The notes beneath the pieces are model-generated. The model made no database searches, was not told the DNA's origin, and worked only from the letters and a program-made list of their open reading frames with translations. Positions 15,042-25,470 of a stretch of 54,607 nucleotides of DNA are shown piece by piece. This DNA comes from Hyphomicrobiales bacterium (GTDB taxonomy: Bacteria > Pseudomonadota > Alphaproteobacteria > Rhizobiales > Aestuariivirgaceae): the NCBI GenBank assembly GCA_025363755.1, contig JANYLQ010000022.1:1-54607 (forward strand), given 5' to 3'. Numbering within the stretch: position 1 is the stretch's first letter; each line of letters begins with the position of its first letter. Made by a program: the position numbers and the translations under genes.

Positions 15042-16869
15042 TTTCTTCAAACAGCTCGGCCAGTTTTTCCGTCATGGCGCCACCAAGTTCTTCGGCGTCA
15101 ATTATTGTCACCGCGCGTTTATAATAGCGCGTCACATCATGGCCGATGCCAACAGCGATCAACTCTACAGGCGAGCGGCCCTCAATATCGGCAATCACCT
15201 GGCGCAAATGGCGTTCGAGATAGTTGCCGGAATTGACCGAGAGTGTTGAGTCATCCACCGGCGCACCATCGGAAATAACCATCAAAATCCGCCGCTGTTC
15301 TTGGCGCCCCAGCAAGCGGTTATGCGCCCAGATCAGTGCTTCACCATCGATGTTTTCTTTCAGCAAGCCTTCACGCATCATTAGTCCAAGATTTTTGCGG
15401 GCGCGCCTCCAGGGTTCATCAGCTGATTTGTAAATGATATGGCGCAGATCATTAAGGCGGCCAGGGTTCGCAGTTTTGCCACCCGCCAACCACTTTTCGC
15501 GTGCTTGGCCACCTTTCCATGCGCGTGTCGTAAAGCCCAGAATCTCAACCTTCACACCGCAACGTTCTAATGTACGTGCCAGAATATCAGCGCAAGTGGC
15601 GGCCACCGTAATTGGTCGCCCACGCATGGAGCCAGAATTATCAAGCAGCAACGTCACCACAGTGTCGCGGAATTTTGTATCTTGTTCCACTTTGAATGAA
15701 AGTGCGTGCAGCGGATCAGTGATCACGCGGGTCAGCCGCGCCGCATCCAACACACCTTCTTCCAAATCAAAATCCCAGGAGCGATTTTGCTGGGCCATCA
15801 AGCGGCGCTGCAACCTGTTCGCCAGACGCGCGACAACGCCTTGCAAATTTGAAAGTTGCTTATCCAGATAAGCACGAAGCCGTGTAAGCTCCTCTGCATC
15901 ACATAAATCTTCAGCACTGATTTCTTCATCAAACTGATTGGAAAAGACCTTGTAGAAGTTATCATTGGCGAGAGATGAGAATGGCAGCTGTGGCCGCCAC
16001 GGTTCTTCGCCATCGGGCATTTCTTCGCCTTCGGCATCATCGGGCGTTTCATCAGAATCAATCTGCTGCGCTTCCATTTCGGCAGCTTCAGATTCGCCTT
16101 CAGAGCTTTCCATTTCTTCAGAGGCTGATTGCTCAGATTGTTCTTCTTCGCCTTGCGGCGTTTCCGAGCGTTCGCCGGGATCATCCTCGGCTTCTTGCTC
16201 CTCATTGTCTTCAGAACTGTCTGGGTCTTCGCCCAACTCATCAGCCATATCGAGGGCCGCGATCAAATCGCGAGACAAACGTGCGAAAGACTGTTGATCG
16301 TGCAACGCATCTTCCAGACCGGTGATTTTAGGGCCTGCTTTCTTATCAACCCAATCACGCCAGAGATCCACAAATGGTGAAACGGAAGGCGGTGGTTTCA
16401 AACCCGTCAATTTTTCGCGCACGATCAGGCCAACAGCCTCTTCAAGCGGCGTATCTTTGCGGTTGCCAGAACGGTTCACAACAGTCTTGCTATATTTATC
16501 GTCCAACATGGCGCTTAGATTAACAGCAACGCCTGTCATAGCCCGTGCACCGATTGCCTCAATGCGGGCTTGTTCGACTGCTTCGAAGACTGCGCGGGCA
16601 TTTTTACCTTCGGGGATGTATTTGCCATGCACTGATTCAGAATGGTTGGCGATTTTCAATGTGAAGCTATCGGCAAGGCCACGCGTGATGGCGATATCCT
16701 TGGCGCTTGCTGCGCCGGAAACTTGTGGCAATTTTATTTTATGGCCAACCAACTGCGCTTGATCATTGCCGAAACTCACGGTGAGCTCAGGGTCAAGCGC
16801 CATGGATTTCATGGCGGTGCCCAACACTTCCTTGAAGCGTTCTGCGCGATCGTCTTTTGCTGCGGCCAT
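14989..16869 (-). CDS. cobT: aerobic cobaltochelatase subunit CobT
   Basis: Subunit of the CobN-CobS-CobT complex that inserts cobalt into hydrogenobyrinic acid a,c-diamide with ATP in aerobic cobalamin synthesis. The 626-residue protein has an N-terminal domain, a strongly acidic Glu/Asp/Ser linker (about 209-290), and a C-terminal von Willebrand A domain with the metal-site motif [13 protein letters not shown] (Asp410) and a later [11 protein letters not shown]. It lies 16 bases after cobS on the same strand, and the GNAT gene overlaps its 3' end. CobN is not in the window. Confidence 0.96.
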   Translation of the reverse strand: MAAAKDDRAERFKEVLGTAMKSMALDPELTVSFGNDQAQLVGHKIKLPQVSGAASAKDIAITRGLADSFTLKIANHSESVHGKYIPEGKNARAVFEAVEQARIEAIGARAMTGVAVNLSAMLDDKYSKTVVNRSGNRKDTPLEEAVGLIVREKLTGLKPPPSVSPFVDLWRDWVDKKAGPKITGLEDALHDQQSFARLSRDLIAALDMADELGEDPDSSEDNEEQEAEDDPGERSETPQGEEEQSEQSASEEMESSEGESEAAEMEAQQIDSDETPDDAEGEEMPDGEEPWRPQLPFSSLANDNFYKVFSNQFDEEISAEDLCDAEELTRLRAYLDKQLSNLQGVVARLANRLQRRLMAQQNRSWDFDLEEGVLDAARLTRVITDPLHALSFKVEQDTKFRDTVVTLLLDNSGSMRGRPITVAATCADILARTLERCGVKVEILGFTTRAWKGGQAREKWLAGGKTANPGRLNDLRHIIYKSADEPWRRARKNLGLMMREGLLKENIDGEALIWAHNRLLGRQEQRRILMVISDGAPVDDSTLSVNSGNYLERHLRQVIADIEGRSPVELIAVGIGHDVTRYYKRAVTIIDAEELGGAMTEKLAELFEENAEIKKVSRAPKRRANA

Positions 16870-16885
16870 TGTCTTGCCGCCTCAA

Positions 16886-17869
16886 CTAACCGATTGCAAT
16901 GCGCGAGGCAGATTCGGGCAAGTCTTCCCCAAAGCAACGTTGATAGAATTCTGCCACGATGGCGCGTTCCAATTCATCGCATTTGTTCAGGAATGTCAGG
17001 CGGAATGCAAAACCAACATCGGCAAAAATATCAGCGTTTTGCGCCCAGGTGATCACGGTGCGGGGGCTCATGACGGTTGAAAGATCGCCCTGCATAAAGG
17101 CGTTACGCGTGAGATCAGCCACACGCACCATGTTGCCAATGACCTTCTTACCCTTCTCATTGCTATAAGATTTATTCTTCGAAAGAACCACGCCCACTTC
17201 TTGAGCGTGCGGCAAGTAATTCAGAGCCGATACAATCGACCAACGATCCATCTGTGCTTGGTTGATTTGTTGGGTGCCATGATAAAGACCAGTGGTATCG
17301 CCGAGGCCCACTGTATTGGCCGTTGCGAACAAACGAAATGCAGCGTGAGGGCGGATTACGCGGGATTGATCAAGCAATGTGAGCTTGCCTGATGATTCCA
17401 GAATACGCTGGATCACGAACATCACATCAGGTCTGCCTGCATCATACTCGTCGAACACAAGAGCAACGTTATGTTGATAAGACCAAGGCAAAATGCCTTC
17501 CTTGAATTCGGTAATTTGCTTGCCGTCTTTCAAAACAATGGCGTCTTTGCCGATCAAATCAATACGACTGATATGGCTGTCCAAATTGATACGGATGCAG
17601 GGCCAGTTGAGGCGTGCTGCCACTTGTTCAATATGGGTTGATTTGCCTGTGCCATGGTAACCAGTAATCATAACGCGGCGATTGTGCACAAAGCCTGCCA
17701 AGATGGCCAATGTGGTTTCCTTGTTGAAGAGATAATCTTCATCGAGTTCAGGCACATGTTCGCTGCGTTCGGCAAAGCCCATCACCTGCATGTTTGATTC
17801 AAAACCAAAAAGTTGGCTCACAGACATTTTCTGATCGGGCAGTGTGGTCAAAGCGGCAGTCGTCGTCAT
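16886..17869 (-). CDS. cobS: aerobic cobaltochelatase subunit CobS
   Basis: AAA+ ATPase of 327 residues that forms the ring with CobT and drives cobalt insertion by CobN. Walker A is [10 protein letters not shown] (69-78), Walker B is [12 protein letters not shown], and sensor 1 is LFATANTVG. The opening region with [21 protein letters not shown] is characteristic of CobS. It lies upstream of cobT and downstream of the J-domain gene, all on the minus strand, the order usual in Hyphomicrobiales. Confidence 0.97.
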   Translation of the reverse strand: MTTTAALTTLPDQKMSVSQLFGFESNMQVMGFAERSEHVPELDEDYLFNKETTLAILAGFVHNRRVMITGYHGTGKSTHIEQVAARLNWPCIRINLDSHISRIDLIGKDAIVLKDGKQITEFKEGILPWSYQHNVALVFDEYDAGRPDVMFVIQRILESSGKLTLLDQSRVIRPHAAFRLFATANTVGLGDTTGLYHGTQQINQAQMDRWSIVSALNYLPHAQEVGVVLSKNKSYSNEKGKKVIGNMVRVADLTRNAFMQGDLSTVMSPRTVITWAQNADIFADVGFAFRLTFLNKCDELERAIVAEFYQRCFGEDLPESASRIAIG

Positions 17870-17931
17870 TTTTTAGAAACTCACTTAAGCTGGATAAATC
17901 GTATTAGTGGATTGAATTCATTGGAGCAAGC

Positions 17932-18537
17932 TTAGCAAAATCCGGTTGCTCGCAAAGTGTCATAGGCCTTGATGACCGCATTCAAAGTGTCTTCATTGGC
18001 TCTGCTGCCATTGTTTGAATCTGGGTGAAGGCGCTTGACCAGAATTTTATATTTGGATTTAACCTCTGCTGGTGTCGCATCTTCCGGCAGTCCCAAAGCA
18101 CCTAATGATTCAAGCTCATTGCGGCGCAGGTTGCGGCCATGCTTGGCGTTGGATCTGACTTCTTTTTTAAGAAGCACATTCAACGGATCATCAATGTGTC
18201 TGGCCGAGCGCCTAGAAGCGCCAACATGCACATTACCATTTTCGCCCAGCTTCCACGTGGGCCTGTGGCCCATTTGTGCATCTTTGCGGAAAGCTGCTTG
18301 TTCATCATCTTTCATGCCGTCAAAATAATTATACGTTTTGTTATATTGCTGCACATGGGCCGTGCAATAATTCCAGAACTGGCCTTCAAAGCCGCGGCCT
18401 TTGGGTGCCTTGTGTTTTGCAGGCAAGTCACAGCCAGCCCATTGGCACGGCGGCACCATCGCCTCCTCTGCCTGCTTTTTAAGGGCGGCCGGCGATTTGA
18501 TGCGGATTTTGTCAAAAATGTTCGAATTGAGTTTCAT
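17932..18537 (-). CDS. J-domain (DnaJ-like) protein
   Basis: 201-residue co-chaperone-like protein. The C-terminal J domain (about 140-201) has LGLPEDATPAEVKSKYKILVKRLHPDSN with the HPD motif that stimulates DnaK ATPase. The N-terminal part carries two Cys/His-containing segments (CQWAGCDLPAKHKAP and WNYCTAHVQQYNKTYNYFDGM) and may bind metal. The C-terminal position of the J domain is unlike DnaJ itself. It is divergent from bolA with about 75 bases between starts and followed by cobS, a conserved arrangement. Its client is unknown. Confidence 0.9.
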   Translation of the reverse strand: MKLNSNIFDKIRIKSPAALKKQAEEAMVPPCQWAGCDLPAKHKAPKGRGFEGQFWNYCTAHVQQYNKTYNYFDGMKDDEQAAFRKDAQMGHRPTWKLGENGNVHVGASRRSARHIDDPLNVLLKKEVRSNAKHGRNLRRNELESLGALGLPEDATPAEVKSKYKILVKRLHPDSNNGSRANEDTLNAVIKAYDTLRATGFC

Positions 18538-18612
18538 TGTGCTTATTCAAGTTTGAAGGGTCATTGATTATGCTAGCATGTGCGGGAATTCGCAACTGAG
18601 AACGTAAAGAAT

Positions 18613-18882
18613 ATGCAAATAGATTTAGGGCCAGTTGGTCAAATTATGAAATCCAAATTGGTTGCGGCATTTTCGCCATCGGTTTTGGAGCTGATTGACG
18701 AGTCTAACCAACATCACGGCCATAGCGGGGCGCACCCCAGCGGTGAGAGCCATTTCAGAGTTAAGATCAGCAGTGCGGCATTTCAAGGCAAAAGTCGCGT
18801 TCAACAACACAGATTGATCAATGAAGCACTGGCTGACGAATTAAAGGCACGGGTTCATGCGCTTGCTATCGAAACTATTTAA
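18613..18882 (+). CDS. BolA-family protein
   Basis: 89-residue BolA-fold protein, likely a partner of a monothiol glutaredoxin in Fe-S cluster handling or regulation. The family pattern is complete: MKSKLVAAFSPSVLELIDES, a HHGHSGAHPSGESHFRV segment with the ligand His cluster, then FQGKSRVQQHRLINEAL and a C-terminal helix ending LAIET. ATG 18613 is preferred over GTG 18580, since the family core begins soon after it; neither has a strong ribosome-binding site. It faces the J-domain gene, and its stop overlaps the 3' end of the CorC gene by four bases. Confidence 0.92.
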   Translation: MQIDLGPVGQIMKSKLVAAFSPSVLELIDESNQHHGHSGAHPSGESHFRVKISSAAFQGKSRVQQHRLINEALADELKARVHALAIETI

Positions 18883-20177
18883 CCTGAATCAGGCTCTTCT
18901 TTTGCAGGTTCAAGCTTTGTGACGTTGATGAGTGACAGCTGTTGCTTGCGTTTTTTGAGCACTTCAAACCTGAAGCCATGGAATGTGAAAACTTGTCCAG
19001 CATCAGGAATCATGCGGGCCTCGTGGATCACAAGGCCTGCTACCGTCGTAACTTCTTCATCTGGCAAGTTCCAATCAAAGGAACGATTAAGATCACGTAA
19101 GGGCACTGTGCCTTCAATATTAAATGAACCATCAAGCTGTTTGCGCACGCCTGTTGTGACCGCATCAAACTCATCTTTAATATCACCCACGATTTCTTCG
19201 ATGATATCTTCGAGTGTAATGAGGCCTTGCACCTCACCATACTCGTCAACCACGATGGCAAAGTGAGTTTTGCGGCGCAGGAAAGCGTTGAGCTGGTCGG
19301 TCAGAGGACGTGTATCGGGCACAAACCAAGCGGGACTTAAAATATCCCCAAGTTTAACTTTGTGGGAATCTCCATCATTTTCCTGAATGGCGGCAAAAAG
19401 GTTTTTAGCATGAAGAATTCCAACGATGTTGTCTGGATTGTCTTGCCAAACTGGAAGCCTAGTATTGCCACTTTTGAAAACCTGCTGAATGATGGCCGAG
19501 ATGGGTTCTGATCCATCGATCATCGTCATCTTCGTGCGATGAACCATGATGTCGGCAACTTCGAGATCTTTCAGATCAAGAATGCCGCCCAGCATATCAC
19601 GATCTTTTTTTACGAAGGTGCCTTCCTTGTGGTGCAGATCAATGGCGCCGCGCAATTCATCATGCGCCGAAAGAATGCTCTGGACATTGCTCGTGTCAAC
19701 GCCAAATAGCATCAGAGTTTTTTTGACGATATATTCTACCGTCATGACAATTGGCCCAAGGACGGCAACGATCAATCGCATGATGGGGGCAACAGCGGTT
19801 GCAACCTTATCAGGATAGGCAATGGCATAAGTCTTGGGCATGACTTCAGCAAAGATCAGGATCAAAACGGTCATTATAACTGAAGCAATGACTGCTCCGG
19901 CATCAGTAAACACTTTGACTAGTGCTGCTGTTGCAACGGCGGAGGCCGTGATATTTGCCAAGCTGTTGCCGAGCAATAGAGCGCCGATTAAGCGCTCTGG
20001 CATAGACGTAAGCTTCAATACCATGGCAGCGCGTTTATTTCCGCGCTTTTCCATTTCGGTCAAGCGCGCGCGTGAGGCGGTGGTCAGTCCCGTCTCTGAC
20101 CCCGAAAAAAATGCTGAAATGATGATTAGCGCAAAGATGGACGCAATGGCCCAGAACACTTCATAACTCATAATCAA
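18879..20177 (-). CDS. CorC/HlyC-type membrane protein (DUF21, CBS pair, transporter-associated domain)
   Basis: 432-residue inner-membrane protein, related to CNNM/CorC magnesium transport proteins. The N-terminal DUF21 domain (about 1-185) has membrane helices near 7-27, 60-90, 95-118 and 130-155. It is followed by a CBS pair (about 200-330; VADIMVHRTKMTMIDG, then FAIVVDEYGEVQGLITLEDIIEEIVGDI) and a CorC_HlyC domain (about 345-425). The gene start overlaps the aroB stop by four bases (20174-20177), so it is translationally coupled to the shikimate genes. Mg2+/Co2+ efflux is the usual assumption but not shown here. Confidence 0.92.
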   Translation of the reverse strand: MIMSYEVFWAIASIFALIIISAFFSGSETGLTTASRARLTEMEKRGNKRAAMVLKLTSMPERLIGALLLGNSLANITASAVATAALVKVFTDAGAVIASVIMTVLILIFAEVMPKTYAIAYPDKVATAVAPIMRLIVAVLGPIVMTVEYIVKKTLMLFGVDTSNVQSILSAHDELRGAIDLHHKEGTFVKKDRDMLGGILDLKDLEVADIMVHRTKMTMIDGSEPISAIIQQVFKSGNTRLPVWQDNPDNIVGILHAKNLFAAIQENDGDSHKVKLGDILSPAWFVPDTRPLTDQLNAFLRRKTHFAIVVDEYGEVQGLITLEDIIEEIVGDIKDEFDAVTTGVRKQLDGSFNIEGTVPLRDLNRSFDWNLPDEEVTTVAGLVIHEARMIPDAGQVFTFHGFRFEVLKKRKQQLSLINVTKLEPAKEEPDSG

Positions 20178-21301
20178 TTCAAATCCTTTTCGAGGAAGGT
20201 CAATACATCTGATTCCGCGACATTTTTTGCAATGAATGTTTCACCGATGGATTTGGCCAATATGAAAGTTAGTTTGCCGCCTATTGCTTTTTTGTCTTGG
20301 CGCATCAGTTCCACGAGTTTTTCTTTGGGCGGAAGAGCGCCAGAAATTTCGGACACATGCGTAGGCAAGCCCGCCCGCTTCAGATGCTTGATTACGCGTT
20401 CATTGGTGCCCTTGGCGCAATGGCCCAATTGTTCGGAAAACTTGAATGCTTGTACTATGCCGATTGAAACCGCTTCACCATGCAGCAGGCGGTCGGAATA
20501 TCTGGTTGCTGACTCCAATGCATGGCCGAATGTGTGGCCCAAATTCAGAAGCGCGCGCACGCCTGTTTCAGTTTCATCTTCAGCAACGATACGCGCCTTC
20601 ATCGCACAACTGGTCTGCACAGCATGTGCCATCGCTGAATGATCGTTGCCACCACTGATAATCGTTTCAACATTGGCCTCAAGCCAATCGAAAAATTTTG
20701 CGTCCCCTAACAATCCATATTTGGCCACTTCAGCGTAACCTGCAGCACGCTGGCGCTTGGGCAAAGTGTTTAGCACATCGAGATCAGCGAGAACGGCGAT
20801 GGGTTGATGGAAAGCGCCAATCAAATTCTTACCAAGAGGCGAATTGATACCGGTCTTGCCGCCAACGGAACTATCGACTTGTGCAAGGAGCGAAGTGGGG
20901 ATTTGAATGAAGTTGACACCCCGGCGTAAAATGCTCGCCGCAAAACCCGTTAGATCGCCGATTACGCCGCCACCCAAAGCAATCACAACATCGCGGCGTT
21001 CAACACCGGCTGCCAGCAATCCATCACAGAGTTCTGCTAGATACTTGTAACTTTTGGTTGCTTCTCCCGCAGGCAAGATGATTGTCTTTGTTTCAATGCC
21101 GCTGGCTTCTAAGGATTTTTCTAAACTCGACAGGTGTGCTCTCGCAACATTCTCGTCGGTCACAATAGCCGCAAATGGCCGCTTCAATAATGGAGCAATC
21201 ATTTCACCAGCACTGGCAATCAGATTTTGTCCGATCGAAATGTTGTAAGACCGATCTGCTAGATTGACGGGCACAAGATGCAGAATATTGGCGCTACTCA
21301 T
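20174..21301 (-). CDS. aroB: 3-dehydroquinate synthase
   Basis: Second enzyme of the shikimate pathway; converts DAHP to 3-dehydroquinate using NAD+ and a divalent metal. The 375-residue protein has VIALGGGVIGDLTGFAAS (NAD binding), FIQIPTSLLAQVDSSVGGKTGIN (active site), and metal ligands in RALLNLGHTFGHALE and LHGEAVSIG. It overlaps the aroK stop by eight bases upstream and the CorC-like gene downstream, forming an aroK-aroB-corC unit common in rhizobia. Confidence 0.98.
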   Translation of the reverse strand: MSSANILHLVPVNLADRSYNISIGQNLIASAGEMIAPLLKRPFAAIVTDENVARAHLSSLEKSLEASGIETKTIILPAGEATKSYKYLAELCDGLLAAGVERRDVVIALGGGVIGDLTGFAASILRRGVNFIQIPTSLLAQVDSSVGGKTGINSPLGKNLIGAFHQPIAVLADLDVLNTLPKRQRAAGYAEVAKYGLLGDAKFFDWLEANVETIISGGNDHSAMAHAVQTSCAMKARIVAEDETETGVRALLNLGHTFGHALESATRYSDRLLHGEAVSIGIVQAFKFSEQLGHCAKGTNERVIKHLKRAGLPTHVSEISGALPPKEKLVELMRQDKKAIGGKLTFILAKSIGETFIAKNVAESDVLTFLEKDLN

Positions 21302-21881
21302 TATCGTTCACTTCCAAACCCCCAAAATCGGCCAAGGCCTTGATTACATCATTGACCATTTGCCCATGTTGCACGTCGCGGCTTTCGACTGTGATGTCCG
21401 ATTGTGCATAAACCGGATAGCGCAGATCAATCAAACGCTTCATCACAATTGCCGGATCTTCTTTTTGCAAAAGCGGCCGGTCATTGCGCTTGGCAACACG
21501 TTTCAACAGGAGCTCGAGATCAGCCTTTAACCAAAGCGAAACGCCATGACCTTTAATTTTTTCGCGCGTCTCGGTATTCATAAATGCTCCACCACCCGTA
21601 GCTAAAACCTGTTTGCCGTTCTCTAATAGCCGCGTGATTACTCGCCGCTCGCCTTCGCGGAAATAGTCTTCGCCATGGTCTGAGAATATTTCTGGAATGG
21701 TTTTGCCTGCAGCCAATTCAATTTCATGGTCGGCATCGACGAACGGAATCTCTAGTTTTTCAGCCAACCTCCGGCCCACGCTGGTTTTCCCAGCGCCCAT
21801 CAATCCCACCAAGACAAGGGCACGGTTCCCTAGTTTTTGGTGAGCAATTTCAGCATCTTTTGCAGTGGATCGTCTGGCCAT
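21294..21881 (-). CDS. aroK: shikimate kinase
   Basis: Phosphorylates shikimate to shikimate 3-phosphate. The 195-residue protein has Walker A GLMGAGKTSVGRRLAEKL (about 27-44), the shikimate-binding FVDADHEIE and FREGERRVI segments, and the glycine-rich ATGGGAFM. About 15 extra N-terminal residues precede the core, as in other alphaproteobacteria. The gene leads the aroK-aroB-corC unit and is divergent from a small membrane protein gene. Confidence 0.97.
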   Translation of the reverse strand: MARRSTAKDAEIAHQKLGNRALVLVGLMGAGKTSVGRRLAEKLEIPFVDADHEIELAAGKTIPEIFSDHGEDYFREGERRVITRLLENGKQVLATGGGAFMNTETREKIKGHGVSLWLKADLELLLKRVAKRNDRPLLQKEDPAIVMKRLIDLRYPVYAQSDITVESRDVQHGQMVNDVIKALADFGGLEVNDNE

Positions 21882-21961
21882 GATGTTTGGATTGGGCTTT
21901 TAGAGCAAGCGGGCAGGAAGCGCTAGCCGAGTTAGATTTGGCAAATCGATGCGAGGTGGTT

Positions 21962-22138
21962 ATGCTTAATACTTATGCCGCGAGGAAAATTTCCGTGCCA
22001 GATACAGTAAAGTTTATTTTTGTGGTTGGGCTGATTGCGGGTGCGATTTATGGCACGGCTTTGGCTTTGGCTAGTTTTCCGCCCGAGCAATCTGAGATCA
22101 TCAAAGCATTGCCGCATGAAAAGCTCAGGCAAAAATAA
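21962..22138 (+). CDS. small single-pass membrane protein, hypothetical
   Basis: 58-residue protein with one hydrophobic helix (about residues 17-40, VKFIFVVGLIAGAIYGTALALA) flanked by a basic N-terminus and a short polar C-terminus. ATG 21962 has GAGGTGG a few bases upstream; an in-frame start at 21887 would add 25 residues without such a site. The stop overlaps the xerD start by 23 bases, which suggests coupled translation. I recall small hypothetical proteins at this place in related genomes but no function. Confidence 0.65.
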   Translation: MLNTYAARKISVPDTVKFIFVVGLIAGAIYGTALALASFPPEQSEIIKALPHEKLRQK

Positions 22139-23078
22139 CGGCGCCGATCAACGCTTGATTGGCCGCTTTCTGGAAATGATGAGCGCTGAGCGCGGCGCTG
22201 CGGCTAATTCTTTGGCGGCTTACGGACGGGATTTGCAAAACTATACTGAATTTCTGGGTGCACATGGATCGTCTGCACTTGGCGCTGATACTCGTCTTGT
22301 CAAAGATTTTCTCAGCGAAGCAGACCGGCTTGGTCTTGCCCGCAGCACTGCAGCACGGCGTCTTTCGGCTGTTAAGCAATTTCATGGATTTCTGCATGGC
22401 GAAGGGCTGGCCAAAGAAAACCCAGCGGTCATCGTCGAGGGCCCGCGTGCAAACAAACCGTTACCAAAAATTTTGAGCGAGGCAGAAATGTTGGCGCTGT
22501 TGGGAGCCTCGGATCAAAAAGTAAAAAAATCTGAAGGACTGCCCCGGTTCAAAGCCATGCGCATGCAATGTCTGCTGGAGCTCTTGGCTGCAACGGGCCT
22601 GCGGGTTTCCGAACTCGTTGGACTTTCTTATCGTGCAGCCTTGGCGGGTGATGGGTTTCTCACCATCAAAGGCAAAGGCGGGCGCGAGCGCATGGTGCCA
22701 ATGTCAGACCGCGCGCGAGGTTTCCTGATAGATTATGTGAAAGCCTTGAAATTGAACAGCAAGGAAGAACCCAAACATTTGTTCCCGTCCCACGGCGCAA
22801 AAGGCCAACTCACCCGCCAGCATTTCGCGTTGGAGTTAAAGTCTTTGGCGCGCGCGGCGGGGCTTGATGATGAGAAAGTATCTCCCCATGTGCTCAGACA
22901 TGTCTTTGCCAGTGATCTTCTCGCTCATGGGGCTGATTTACGGGCCGTTCAGCAAATGCTAGGCCACGCTGATATTTCGACAACGCAGATTTATACCCAC
23001 GTCCAAGCCAGCCGCCTTAAAGAAGCCGTGGAAAACTTCCATCCGCTGTCTAAACCTGACAAAACCAAGAAAAGTTGA
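22116..23078 (+). CDS. xerD: site-specific tyrosine recombinase XerD
   Basis: Resolves chromosome dimers at dif together with XerC at the division site. The 320-residue protein has the N-terminal core-binding domain (LAAYGRDLQNYTEFL, STAARRLSAVKQFH) and the catalytic domain with the first Arg in ATGLRVSELVGL, Lys in IKGKGGRERMVP, the HxxR box SPHVLRHVFASDLL, the next His in LGHADISTT and the nucleophile Tyr in QIYTHV. ATG 22116 is chosen because the 27 residues before it belong to the upstream gene's frame region and are not conserved. accA follows 55 bases downstream. Confidence 0.94.
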   Translation: MKSSGKNNGADQRLIGRFLEMMSAERGAAANSLAAYGRDLQNYTEFLGAHGSSALGADTRLVKDFLSEADRLGLARSTAARRLSAVKQFHGFLHGEGLAKENPAVIVEGPRANKPLPKILSEAEMLALLGASDQKVKKSEGLPRFKAMRMQCLLELLAATGLRVSELVGLSYRAALAGDGFLTIKGKGGRERMVPMSDRARGFLIDYVKALKLNSKEEPKHLFPSHGAKGQLTRQHFALELKSLARAAGLDDEKVSPHVLRHVFASDLLAHGADLRAVQQMLGHADISTTQIYTHVQASRLKEAVENFHPLSKPDKTKKS

Positions 23079-23133
23079 CTTTATAACCCCATATCGCCAG
23101 TAACATCACCACATTAATTGCCTTTGAGGGACT

Positions 23134-24087
23134 ATGTTAGAATTTTTAGATTTTGAAGCCCCCGTCGCTGATTTGGAAGGCAAGATTGCCGAGCTGCGGG
23201 CCATGGCGCAGGGCGATGCCAAAGTTAACATTGCTGACGAAGTAAAATCTCTTGAGAAAAAAGCCAATAAGATTTTGGCTGATCTCTACCTCGCTTTAAC
23301 GCCTTGGCAAAAAGCCCAAGTGGCGCGGCATCGTCAGCGGCCACATGCTTTGCAATATATCGAAACACTAATTACCGATTTTGTGCCACTTGCTGGTGAT
23401 CGTAAGTTTGCTGAAGACGAAGCGGTGGTTGGTGGACTGGGCCGATTTGAAGGCCAACCTGTTGTGGTTATTGGTCAAGAAAAAGGCTCGGACACGGCAA
23501 GCCGCCTCAAGCATAATTTTGGTATGGCCAAGCCCGAAGGTTACCGTAAAGCCGTACGGCTGATGGAAATGGCCAATCGCTTTGGCCTTCCGGTCATAAC
23601 TTTTATTGACACGTCAGGTGCTTATCCGGGGGTTGATGCAGAAGAGCGCGGCCAAGCAGAGGCCATAGCGCGTTCCACCGATTGTTGTTTGTCACTCGGT
23701 GTGCCGCTCATTTCGGTGATTATTGGTGAAGGCGGATCAGGCGGCGCTATTGCCATTGCCACAGCTAACACTGTGTTGATGTTGGAGCATTCAATTTATA
23801 GCGTGATATCGCCAGAAGGTGCGGCGTCTATTTTGTGGCGCGATCCGGCCCGTGCCAAGGATGCCGCAGTTGCTCTTAAAATCACCGCGCAGGACTTGAA
23901 AAAATTCGGCGTGATTGATGAAATTATCCCTGAACCATTGGGCGGAGCACAACGTAAACCCGAACAAGCCATGCAATCAACAGCGGAAGCCATTGCTCGG
24001 ACTTTGAATGCTTATTCGAATCTTTCAGCAGACTTATTGCGGACACAGCGGCGTGAGAAATTTCTAAATATTGGCCGGGGGCTTTAG
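23134..24087 (+). CDS. accA: acetyl-CoA carboxylase carboxyltransferase subunit alpha
   Basis: Alpha half of the carboxyltransferase that forms malonyl-CoA for fatty acid synthesis. The 317-residue protein starts with [18 protein letters not shown] and has [51 protein letters not shown] and [12 protein letters not shown], all diagnostic of AccA. Length is normal. The partner accD and the biotin carboxylase genes are not in the window. It follows xerD and precedes a multicopper oxidase by 27 bases. Confidence 0.98.
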   Translation: MLEFLDFEAPVADLEGKIAELRAMAQGDAKVNIADEVKSLEKKANKILADLYLALTPWQKAQVARHRQRPHALQYIETLITDFVPLAGDRKFAEDEAVVGGLGRFEGQPVVVIGQEKGSDTASRLKHNFGMAKPEGYRKAVRLMEMANRFGLPVITFIDTSGAYPGVDAEERGQAEAIARSTDCCLSLGVPLISVIIGEGGSGGAIAIATANTVLMLEHSIYSVISPEGAASILWRDPARAKDAAVALKITAQDLKKFGVIDEIIPEPLGGAQRKPEQAMQSTAEAIARTLNAYSNLSADLLRTQRREKFLNIGRGL

Positions 24088-24114
24088 TCGTTCTCGCCTT
24101 AAGGGAGTGTAACG

Positions 24115-25470
24115 ATGAGCTTGACGCGCAGAACATTAATCGGTGGCTTGGCCGCTTTGCCCCTGATCAAGGCGTCCCGTGCGCAATCTGCTCCACCACT
24201 CACCATCACGTCGCGCATTTTAGATGTCAAAGGCAAGGCCGCCAAAGTGTTTGGTATCATTGGGCCAAACGGCAAGCCGGGCCTCGACATGATATTGGGG
24301 CAACAATTCCAGTTTAATTTAAAAAACGACGCATCAGAGGAAACCGCCATTCATTGGCACGGTCTCACACCGCCCACGGCTCAAGACGGCGTTCCCATGC
24401 TGTCGGGGCCTGTTCTTAAGGCAGGCGAGACACGACTCTATGATTTTGAAAACACTAAGCCCGGCACCCATTGGATGCATTCGCATTTAGGATTGCAAGA
24501 ACAGCGCATGCTTGCAGCACCTTTAATCGTTCATGAGTTGCAGAAACAATTGTTTGATGAGCAAGAACATGTGGTGATGCTGCATGATTTTGCGTTTCGT
24601 GACCCGCAAGAAATTTTAGCCGAATTGCGCAAGGGTATGGAAGATATGCCCGGCATGGTGATGACCAGTGACGTGACTTACGATGCATTGTTGGCCAATG
24701 ACCGCACGCTGGATGATCCTGAAATTTTGCGTAGTGAAATCGGCGGACATCTTCGTCTGCGCATCATCAATGCATCAGCTTCAACCAATATGTGGATTGA
24801 TTTGGGAGTGCTTGATGGCGCGCTCATCGCTGTGGATGGTAACACGGTGTTTCCTGTCAACGGCAAGCGCTTCCCGCTGGCCATCGCGCAACGCGCCGAC
24901 ATTCGCATCGCTCTGCCAAATAATCCGGGCGCATGGCCAATCTTGTTTCAATCGGAAGGAACTGCGTTGCGCAGTGGTATTATCGTGCAAGCTGGCAAGG
25001 CTGAGATTGTTCAGATATCCGATCAAGGTGAAGCGGGTGCGCCATTGGATTATTCATTGGAGGCGAGGTTGCACTCTGCGGCACAAGTACCTAAAGAGCC
25101 GGTCGATAATGCACAATTTGTTGCCCTCACGGGAAGCGACAAAGATTACATCTGGGGCTTTAATGGCAAGTCTATGATGCATGATATTTTGTTCAACATG
25201 CGCGAGGGAGAGCGTGTTGAAATCACCATGCAAAACCAAACCACCATGGCTCATCCGATGCATCTGCACGGACATTATTTTAAAGTGGTTGGCCTCGGCG
25301 ACAAGACCATCGACGGTGCTGTGCGCGACACAATCCTTATCCCTGCAGGCCAACGCGCCACCATCCAATTCGACGCCATAAACCCCGGCACCTGGGCTTT
25401 CCATTGTCATCATCTTTATCACATGAATAGCGGGATGATGGCGGCGATTGGCTATGCAGGGGCGGCTTGA
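24115..25470 (+). CDS. multicopper oxidase, Tat-exported
   Basis: Periplasmic copper oxidase of 451 residues. The leader has a twin-arginine motif (LTRRTLIGGLAALPL) and a cleavage region near SRAQS. All four copper-binding segments are present: HWHGL near residue 80, HSHLG near 122, HPMHLHGH near 380, and HCHHLYHMNSGMM at the end. The last provides a type 1 copper with Met as axial ligand. Roles in the family include Cu(I), Fe(II), Mn(II) or phenol oxidation; the sequence does not distinguish them. A GGGAGTG ribosome-binding site precedes the ATG. It converges with the gamma-glutamyltransferase gene with no gap. Confidence 0.92.
   Translation: MSLTRRTLIGGLAALPLIKASRAQSAPPLTITSRILDVKGKAAKVFGIIGPNGKPGLDMILGQQFQFNLKNDASEETAIHWHGLTPPTAQDGVPMLSGPVLKAGETRLYDFENTKPGTHWMHSHLGLQEQRMLAAPLIVHELQKQLFDEQEHVVMLHDFAFRDPQEILAELRKGMEDMPGMVMTSDVTYDALLANDRTLDDPEILRSEIGGHLRLRIINASASTNMWIDLGVLDGALIAVDGNTVFPVNGKRFPLAIAQRADIRIALPNNPGAWPILFQSEGTALRSGIIVQAGKAEIVQISDQGEAGAPLDYSLEARLHSAAQVPKEPVDNAQFVALTGSDKDYIWGFNGKSMMHDILFNMREGERVEITMQNQTTMAHPMHLHGHYFKVVGLGDKTIDGAVRDTILIPAGQRATIQFDAINPGTWAFHCHHLYHMNSGMMAAIGYAGAA

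Noticed and set aside
15965-16297. Serine-rich plus-strand frame of 110 codons
   Set aside because: Antisense of the acidic Glu/Asp linker of cobT.
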